Assembly: GCA_029940175.1 (NCBI GenBank)
Contig: JAOZRM010000052.1
Span: 1-15,264, forward strand
Length of the DNA: 15,264 bases
Origin: Candidatus Sabulitectum sp.
GTDB taxonomy: Bacteria > Fermentibacterota > Fermentibacteria > Fermentibacterales > JCC-6
Direction of reading: 5' to 3'
Shown: one piece after another, positions 1-4,489 of the stretch
How positions within the stretch are numbered: position 1 is the stretch's first letter
How the letters are laid out: the number at the start of each line of letters is the position of its first letter
Notes under the pieces: generated by a model
Told to the model about the DNA's origin: nothing
The model's database searches: none
The model's input: the letters and a program-made list of their open reading frames with translations, nothing else
Position numbers and translations under genes: made by a program

Positions 1-80
1 ACTACATGTTCCCCATCCTGATCAATCAGTCTGACTTTCTGACTTCTGATCTCTCCATTAACACGGGTGGAGTTTGCGAT
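1..80 (-). CDS. infC: Translation initiation factor IF-3, N-terminal fragment (runs off the window)
   Basis: IF-3 binds the 30S subunit, keeps it from joining 50S early and checks the start codon and initiator tRNA. Only the first 26 codons are in the window. The reading frame gives RVNGEIRSQKVRLIDQDGEH, which matches the conserved IF-3 amino end (RINxxIRxxxVRLIxxDGE). It lies directly after thrS, the usual place for infC. No ATG, GTG or TTG lies in frame between the thrS stop (87-89) and this motif; the in-frame codons after that TAA are AGG, GAA, ATC, GCA, AAC, TCC, ACC, CGT. I therefore start it at the ATC at 78-80, which sits 8 nt after a perfect GGAGGT (89-94). Rare AUU/AUC starts are a known feature of infC and allow IF-3 to repress its own synthesis. 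Gene identity is very likely; the ATC start is an inference from spacing and lack of alternatives. Confidence 0.9.
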   Translation of the reverse strand, partial: MANSTRVNGEIRSQKVRLIDQDGEHV

Positions 81-86
81 TTCCCT

Positions 87-2024
87 TTACCTCCGTTCCG
101 GCAACGCAGGCCTGATACAGGCGCTAACAACCGCTTTCACTGCCTCATCAAAAGGAAGTGTACCGATGTCGCCCTCACCATGTCTGCGAACAGCCACTGT
201 TTCAGATTCTTCCTCGCGCTGACCTACAACGAACATATAGGGAACTTTGCCGGTTTCAGCACCACGAATCCTGTAACCAATCGTCTCGCTGCGGGAATCA
301 AGCTCACACCGTAATCCTGCTTCCACAGCCTTATTATACAATTTCTCCGCAAATGCATTCTGCACGGAGGTGATTGGTAAGATAACAAGCTGGACCGGTG
401 CAAGCCAGCCCGGGAAATTTCCTGTATAATGCTCAATCAGATTCCCAATAAAACGCTCAACTGAACCGAACAGAGCTCTGTGAACCATGTATACCCTGTG
501 GGAAGCCCCGTCATGGCCAATATATTCAAGGTCAAATCTACTGGGAATATTGAAATCAAACTGGACTGTAGGCCCCTGCCAGTAACGTCCAAGGGCATCT
601 CGCAGTTTAATATCAACCTTGGGACCGTAGAAAGCAGCCTCTCCTGTTACCGTTTTATAATCTTCACCCATATCATCAAGAGCTTCTGCCAGTAATGGTT
701 CAACTCTTGCCCAGTCTGCAGGATCACCTGCATAGTGCAGGGGATCATCGGGATCCATGAGAGAAAGTTCAATCTGGTATCCAAAATCAAACATCTTTAA
801 AAAATACAGAGCAAATCTTACAACATCCTGAATTTCCGAAACAATCTGATCCGCAGTACAGAAGATATGACCGTCATCAACGGTAAAACCACGAACTCTC
901 ATCAAGCCGTGGAGTGCTCCACTTCTCTCATACCGGTAAACTGTGCCAAGTTCAGCAATTCGCATGGGCAGTTCTTTGTATGATCGCCTGGAATTCTTGT
1001 AAATTATTATGTGCCCGGGACAGTTCATGGGTTTAAGGGCGTATTCTCCGTTCTCCACTTCAGTGAAGTACATGTTGTCCTTGTAATAATCGTAGTGTCC
1101 CGAGGTTTGCCAAAGCTCAACAGGGGCAATGTGCGGTGTACTCACCAACTGATAACCTGCACTTCTGTGAGCATCCTTCCAGAGGTTTTCCAGATTCTCT
1201 TTCACAATGGTACCCTTGGGAAGCCAGTAAACAAATCCAGGTCCGCCCATACCCTTGCTGGTAAAAAGCTCTAGTTCGGCACCAAGTTTTCGGTGGTCCC
1301 GCTTTTTGGCTTCTTGAAGAAGACGAAGGTGTGATTCCAGATCCTCTCTGGAATTAAATGCTGTTCCGTAGATACGGGTAAGCATCTCATTCTCTTCGCT
1401 GCCTCTCCAATAAGCTCCGGCAACGCTGAGCAATTCGAAATTGGCAAGGAATTTTGTTGATGGCACGTGGGGACCGCGACAGAGATCGGTAAACCCACCC
1501 AGTGTGTAGACCGATATGGTTTCTCCCAGGTCTCTGATCTCATCAAGCAGTTCAAGCTTGAATCTCTCATCATGTGACGAGAAAATTTCCTGAGCCTCGC
1601 TGAACGATATTTCTTTTCTCTCAAAAGGAATATTCTTCTTTATAAGTCTTTTCATCCGGGAGCGTACGGCTGCAAGGTCTTTGTCGCCCTTGAAACCGGG
1701 GACAAACATGTCGTAATAAAATCCATTCTCAATGCTGGGGCCAATACCGAATTTTGTATCCGGATAGAGTTCCAGAACTGCTGCTGCCATAAGATGTGCT
1801 GTGCTGTGTCGTATCATATCAGTTGATTCACTGTCATCAGCAGTAAGGATCCTGATGCTGCCATCATGACCAACCGGACTGGAAATATCAAAAAGCTCCC
1901 CGTCCAACTGGAAGGCTACAGCTTTCTTCGCAAGACCCTTGGAGATGGACAAAGCCACATCCCGTCCGGTGGTATCATTGGACATCTCTTTTGAACTGTT
2001 GTCAGGTAACGATATACGGATCAT
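87..2024 (-). CDS. thrS: Threonine-tRNA ligase (ThrRS), full length
   Basis: Charges tRNA-Thr with threonine in the cytoplasm, and hydrolyses mischarged Ser-tRNA-Thr. The 645-residue product has the family's normal length and order: TGS domain (about 1-60), editing domain with the HxxxH pair H73/H77 (HSTAH) and the C182/H186 pair (DLCRGPH), class II catalytic core with the zinc ligands C335 (MNCPGH), H386 (DDGHIF) and H515 (VHRALFGS), motif 2 around RYERSG and MRVRGFTVDDGH, and a C-terminal anticodon-binding domain from about 540. I chose the ATG at 2024 because GGAGGT lies 8 nt upstream and the editing residues then fall on exactly the E. coli numbers 73, 77, 182 and 186. A TTG at 2033 would lie on the Shine-Dalgarno site itself. 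It follows tRNA-Val by 42 nt and is followed by infC after 6 nt, in the same frame. The 5' leader is too short for an E. coli-style operator or a T-box. Confidence 0.98.
   Translation of the reverse strand: MIRISLPDNSSKEMSNDTTGRDVALSISKGLAKKAVAFQLDGELFDISSPVGHDGSIRILTADDSESTDMIRHSTAHLMAAAVLELYPDTKFGIGPSIENGFYYDMFVPGFKGDKDLAAVRSRMKRLIKKNIPFERKEISFSEAQEIFSSHDERFKLELLDEIRDLGETISVYTLGGFTDLCRGPHVPSTKFLANFELLSVAGAYWRGSEENEMLTRIYGTAFNSREDLESHLRLLQEAKKRDHRKLGAELELFTSKGMGGPGFVYWLPKGTIVKENLENLWKDAHRSAGYQLVSTPHIAPVELWQTSGHYDYYKDNMYFTEVENGEYALKPMNCPGHIIIYKNSRRSYKELPMRIAELGTVYRYERSGALHGLMRVRGFTVDDGHIFCTADQIVSEIQDVVRFALYFLKMFDFGYQIELSLMDPDDPLHYAGDPADWARVEPLLAEALDDMGEDYKTVTGEAAFYGPKVDIKLRDALGRYWQGPTVQFDFNIPSRFDLEYIGHDGASHRVYMVHRALFGSVERFIGNLIEHYTGNFPGWLAPVQLVILPITSVQNAFAEKLYNKAVEAGLRCELDSRSETIGYRIRGAETGKVPYMFVVGQREEESETVAVRRHGEGDIGTLPFDEAVKAVVSACIRPALPERR
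89..94 (-). promoter_or_regulatory. Shine-Dalgarno site of infC, deciding its ATC start
   Basis: GGAGGT lies inside the last codons and stop of thrS. It is followed by exactly 8 nt and then ATC (78-80), the same spacing as GGAGGT to ATG in front of thrS (2033-2038 to 2024). This supports ATC as the infC initiation codon and suggests that ribosomes finishing thrS can start infC. Confidence 0.75.
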
Positions 2025-2032
2025 ACTGCTCA

Positions 2033-2038
2033 ACCTCC
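2033..2038 (-). promoter_or_regulatory. Shine-Dalgarno site of thrS
   Basis: GGAGGT, within the longer purine run GAGGAGGT, is 8 nt before ATG at 2024. It decides the start against the in-frame TTG at 2033, whose last base-pairing position coincides with this site. Confidence 0.85.
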
Positions 2039-2049
2039 TCCCAGGTGGT

Positions 2050-2066
2050 AAAAAAGCAAAAAAATA
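2050..2066 (-). other. T-rich run directly 3' of tRNA-Val
   Basis: Read on the minus strand, the tRNA CCA end is followed at once by TATTTTTTTGCTTTTTT, before the thrS ribosome-binding site. There is no separate hairpin, but the tRNA's own acceptor/T-arm pairing followed by U residues could give partial termination or an RNase processing site. It might set the ratio of tRNA to thrS message. The run is visible; the role is inference. Confidence 0.35.
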
Positions 2067-2143
2067 TGGTGGGCGATACTGGAATCGAACCGGTGACTAC
2101 TTGCATGTCAAGCAAGCACTCTAACCAACTGAGCTAATCGCCC
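2067..2143 (-). tRNA. tRNA-Val (anticodon GAC)
   Basis: Complete 77-nt cloverleaf including an encoded CCA. The acceptor stem is a perfect 7 bp (GGGCGAT with ATCGCCC). The D arm has stem GCTC/GAGT with one G-T wobble and the AGTTGGTTA loop. The anticodon stem is CTTGC/GCAAG around loop TTGACAT, placing GAC at 2107-2109, which reads GUC/GUU valine codons. The variable loop is TAGTC and the T loop is TTCGATT. The discriminator is A (2070) and CCA is at 2067-2069. One oddity is a C.A mismatch in the middle of the T stem (ACCGG against CCAGT, pair 51-63). It is the first gene behind the minus-strand promoter at 2180-2209 and lies 42 nt upstream of thrS. Confidence 0.97.
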
Positions 2144-2179
2144 ACGCAACTGATCAAAGATGTATTTACACTGACGCCG

Positions 2180-2209
2180 ATAATAGCCAATCTAAAGTTA
2201 ATTTGTCAA
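2180..2209 (-). promoter_or_regulatory. Sigma70-type promoter for tRNA-Val / thrS / infC
   Basis: On the minus strand a perfect -35 TTGACA (2204-2209) is followed by an 18-bp AT-rich spacer and a -10 TATTAT (2180-2185). Predicted transcription starts near 2173, about 30 nt before the tRNA 5' end at 2143. The GGCGTC just after the -10 could be a G+C-rich discriminator as on stable-RNA promoters. No other minus-strand promoter candidate stands in front of thrS. Confidence 0.75.
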
Positions 2210-2230
2210 GTGTGATTTCACTCACTTCTC

Positions 2231-2259
2231 TTGACTTGGAGCACTGTCCCGATTATGAA
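2231..2259 (+). promoter_or_regulatory. Sigma70-type promoter for the secreted protein gene at 2351
   Basis: TTGACT (2231-2236), a 17-bp spacer, then TATGAA (2254-2259). Predicted start near 2266, giving an untranslated leader of about 85 nt with no obvious hairpin. It stands back to back with the minus-strand promoter; the two -35 boxes are 21 bp apart, so a single bound regulator could affect both. The -10 box is imperfect. I see nothing else in the 2144-2350 gap. Confidence 0.5.
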
Positions 2260-2350
2260 AGAAGAGGTAGTAAAGTGTTAATTTTCCTGATTGTTTTCTT
2301 ATCTTTTCAATTCTGAGAAGCATAGAAGTTGTTTTGAAAGCAGGTGATAT

Positions 2351-3013
2351 TTGAAAGCATTGATTTTTCTCTGTTTTGTCACTGTCGCAGCTTATGCGGC
2401 TGGCACCTTTGGCGGGATCACCGGTGGATCCGGTGGCGGTTATTCGTCTCCTCCAACAAAAGATGTGCTTTGCTCTTACGTCTACAATCCCGATGAACAG
2501 ATGGATGATGTTGGCGCTTCCTTCCTGGAATACGCAACCATCGATGATTACGATGGTCCGGCAGGAGATATTGAAAGCTATACCTGCTGGGGAATATCAC
2601 AATCTTCTCCTCCTGCAACCCTTGACCTACTGGTAGTTGAAGATTTCTCAAGTACTCCTGCAGGCTCACCATTAAGCAGTTACTCATACGATGTGGATCC
2701 TGTTAACAGCGGCTACACTTACGGTGGGTACACTATCTGGGTTGTTGTTCTTGATCTTTCTGCAAATCCTCTTGCGGTAGATGGCCGTATCTGGCTGGGA
2801 ACTTACAGAAGCGACGGATCAAGCTGGTATCCAATGGGTGGAACTACTGTCGAAGTTCATCAGACTGAAGGCTACAGAACTGTGGCTGAAGGTTGGCAAT
2901 GGCAGCCATTCAGTGATTCACTTCAGGCTGGCAACCTCTTCCAGATCATCCAGGGTACTCCAGGATCTACCCTCAACAGAAACACCTGGGCCACCATAAA
3001 GAGCATGTATTAA
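2351..3013 (+). CDS. Secreted beta-rich protein of unknown function
   Basis: A 220-residue protein I do not recognise. It starts with TTG at 2351; the codon pair before it includes an in-frame TGA, AGGTGA lies 3 nt upstream, and this start gives a proper signal peptide (MKALIFLCFVTVAAYAAG, cleavage probably after AYA near residue 17). Then comes a Gly/Ser-rich linker (about 19-32, GGITGGSGGGY) and a domain rich in Tyr, Trp, Ser and Asp with alternating beta-strand pattern (about 38-205). The order acidic patch (DDYDGP, 66-70), WGI (80-82), a strand LDLLVVEDF and later VVVLDLS and RIWLGTY resembles secreted beta-sandwich domains in FCB-group bacteria whose consensus runs 'DDF ... I..I..WG ... 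F.I..Y.D...P'. That likeness is an impression, not a family call. Only two Cys (41, 79) would remain, a possible disulfide. It has no sorting tail or membrane segment. It is a monocistronic plus-strand gene between minus-strand blocks, with its own promoter and terminator. Confidence 0.85.
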   Translation: MKALIFLCFVTVAAYAAGTFGGITGGSGGGYSSPPTKDVLCSYVYNPDEQMDDVGASFLEYATIDDYDGPAGDIESYTCWGISQSSPPATLDLLVVEDFSSTPAGSPLSSYSYDVDPVNSGYTYGGYTIWVVVLDLSANPLAVDGRIWLGTYRSDGSSWYPMGGTTVEVHQTEGYRTVAEGWQWQPFSDSLQAGNLFQIIQGTPGSTLNRNTWATIKSMY

Positions 3014-3039
3014 AAGGGGCAAAATTTATTGCCCCTTTT
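3012..3039. terminator. Bidirectional intrinsic terminator between convergent genes
   Basis: A perfect 11-bp stem (AAAAGGGGCAA at 3012-3022 with TTGCCCCTTTT at 3029-3039) closes a 6-nt loop. Its A/T flanks give a U-rich 3' side in both directions. It overlaps the stop codon of the plus-strand gene (TAA 3011-3013) and lies 24 nt after the stop of arcC (3063), so it can end both converging transcripts. Confidence 0.88.
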
Positions 3040-3062
3040 CTTGTTCTTCTTACTCTTATTCT

Positions 3063-4010
3063 TTATTCTGCTGTAACAGTGGTTCCAGTTTCACCATTAA
3101 GCGCCCTGATAAGGTTGCCCGGTGAAGAAATAACAACCCTTGAACCACCATGCTCAAGGAAACCGAGAGCTGCTCTGATCTTAGGCTTCATGGAGCCTTC
3201 AGCAAAATGTCCCTGATCCATGTATTTTCTGATCTCTCCGGCTGTTATCGAGCGGAGAGCTTTCTGATCAGGTTTCCCGAAGTTTATGTATACTTCCGGA
3301 ACACCGGTTGAGATAACAAATGTCGGTGCTCCCAGTTTGGACGCAAGCAGGGCACTTGCATGATCCTTGTCAATCACTGCTGCCACACCTCGGATCTTTT
3401 TACCTTCTCTGACAACAGGAACCCCACCCCCGCCGGCACAGATTACGATCTGTCCCGCATCAACCAGAGTATTGATCGAAGGAAGTTCTACGATCTTTTT
3501 AGGGATGGGAGAAGGAACCACTCTTCTCCAGCCACGACCGGCGTCCTCCTTCATGATCCATCCCTTGGATTTCATCCTGTCTCTGGCTTCCTTTTCTGTG
3601 TAGAAAGGACCAACAGGTTTGGTGGGATTCTTGAATCCGGGATCATCCGCCTTAACTTCCACCTGAGTGATCAGACTGGAAATGGAAATGTCCTTACCGA
3701 GTTCTTCGAGGACATCACCCAGAACCTGCTGAAGCAGATAACCGATAATACCCTGGGTAGCAGCAACATTAGCATCCATCCCATCTCTGGGAATGATGTG
3801 ATCAGCTTGAGAATTTCGAATAAGCTCGTAACCTACTTGGGGTCCATTTCCGTGGGTAACAACAAGACTTCCAAACAAATCTGCAATTGCAGCCAGCTCC
3901 TCGCAAACCGTGCGAGCAACCTCATGGGTTTCCCTGTTACCCCTTTTGGAACCGGGGTTTATCAGCGAATTCCCTCCAATGGCAACAACTATTCTGCCGG
4001 TGTTGTTCAT
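3063..4010 (-). CDS. arcC: Carbamate kinase
   Basis: Catalyses carbamoyl phosphate + ADP <-> carbamate + ATP, normally to make ATP in arginine, agmatine or allantoin/purine fermentation. The 315-residue product is full length with the amino-acid-kinase fold motifs in order: VVAIGGNSLINPG (8-20), VVTHGNGPQVG (50-60), DGMDANVAATQG (76-87), VICAGGGGVPVV (189-200), VIDKDHASALLA (212-223), the FVISTGVPEVY strand and the C-terminal AEGSMKPKIRA loop (270-280), then VVISSPGNL. ATG at 4010 overlaps the lspA stop by ATGA, with GAGGA just upstream, so it is likely translated by coupling. It is the last gene of the long minus-strand train and ends at the shared terminator. Neither arginine deiminase nor an ornithine/putrescine/oxamate carbamoyltransferase is in the window, so its pathway partner cannot be read from context. 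Confidence 0.96.
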   Translation of the reverse strand: MNNTGRIVVAIGGNSLINPGSKRGNRETHEVARTVCEELAAIADLFGSLVVTHGNGPQVGYELIRNSQADHIIPRDGMDANVAATQGIIGYLLQQVLGDVLEELGKDISISSLITQVEVKADDPGFKNPTKPVGPFYTEKEARDRMKSKGWIMKEDAGRGWRRVVPSPIPKKIVELPSINTLVDAGQIVICAGGGGVPVVREGKKIRGVAAVIDKDHASALLASKLGAPTFVISTGVPEVYINFGKPDQKALRSITAGEIRKYMDQGHFAEGSMKPKIRAALGFLEHGGSRVVISSPGNLIRALNGETGTTVTAE

Positions 4011-4489
4011 TCCTCAATTTCCTTTGTGGGTACCTCCAGCCGCTTCGCTCCCTTGAAGAGAAAGAATACGGCGATGCCCCCGATACAAATGGCGATGTCA
4101 GCTACATTGAAGGTGGGCCATCTCCACCCGGTTAATCCTATATCTATAAAGTCAGTCACCTTGCCCATGGCAATTCTATCTGCGAGATTTCCAACAGCTC
4201 CTCCAAGAATAACTCCAAGCCAGATAACCTGCTTCCTGTCTGTGATCTTAGACATGTATCTCACAAGAAAGACACACGCCAAAGCTGTAAAGACAGATAG
4301 AAACAATGGTCCTCCCCAGCCCAGGCTGAAGGCTGCACCGAAGTTGTATCTTAAAGTAATTCTAAGGAAATCACCCAAAACATCTATTGGGATCCCATCT
4401 AAAAGCTCGTGTCTTGCGGCAAATTTAGTGATCTGATCAAGCAGCAGAACAGCAGATGCCACAGTGAAGGCAGCCGGTTTACTTCTCAA
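4007..4489 (-). CDS. lspA: Lipoprotein signal peptidase (signal peptidase II)
   Basis: Inner-membrane aspartyl protease that cuts prolipoproteins just before the lipid-modified Cys. From the start used here the product is 160 residues, the family norm, with about four hydrophobic segments and the signature pieces LLLDQITK (D18), RYNFGAAFSL, GGAVGNLADR, GKVTDFID and NVADIAICIG. The catalytic dyad expected from characterised LspA is the Asp of VTDF (113) and the Asp of NVAD (131); both are present. Start: I prefer TTG at 4489, which has AAAGGTG 10 nt upstream (4500-4506) and overlaps the ileS stop by 11 nt. ATG codons at 4528 and 4525 are also in frame (173/172 residues) but have no ribosome-binding site and would force a 50-nt overlap with ileS. 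The ileS-lspA pairing is common. arcC follows with a 4-nt overlap. Confidence 0.93.
   Translation of the reverse strand: MRSKPAAFTVASAVLLLDQITKFAARHELLDGIPIDVLGDFLRITLRYNFGAAFSLGWGGPLFLSVFTALACVFLVRYMSKITDRKQVIWLGVILGGAVGNLADRIAMGKVTDFIDIGLTGWRWPTFNVADIAICIGGIAVFFLFKGAKRLEVPTKEIEE

Noticed and set aside
2025..2033. TTG at 2033 as thrS start (648 residues)
   Set aside because: It coincides with the GGAGGT ribosome site; ATG 2024 has ideal spacing and puts the editing residues on the E. coli numbering.
2024..2066. T-box or thrS operator in the thrS leader
   Set aside because: Only 42 nt separate tRNA and start codon, with no stem I, no T-box core (UGGNACC) and no anticodon-like arms. ileS likewise has no leader.
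3360..4436. 358-codon open frame on the plus strand
   Set aside because: It lies wholly antisense to arcC and lspA, whose motifs are beyond doubt. Its translation has no recognisable motif and low-complexity, biased composition. I see no ribosome site or promoter for it.
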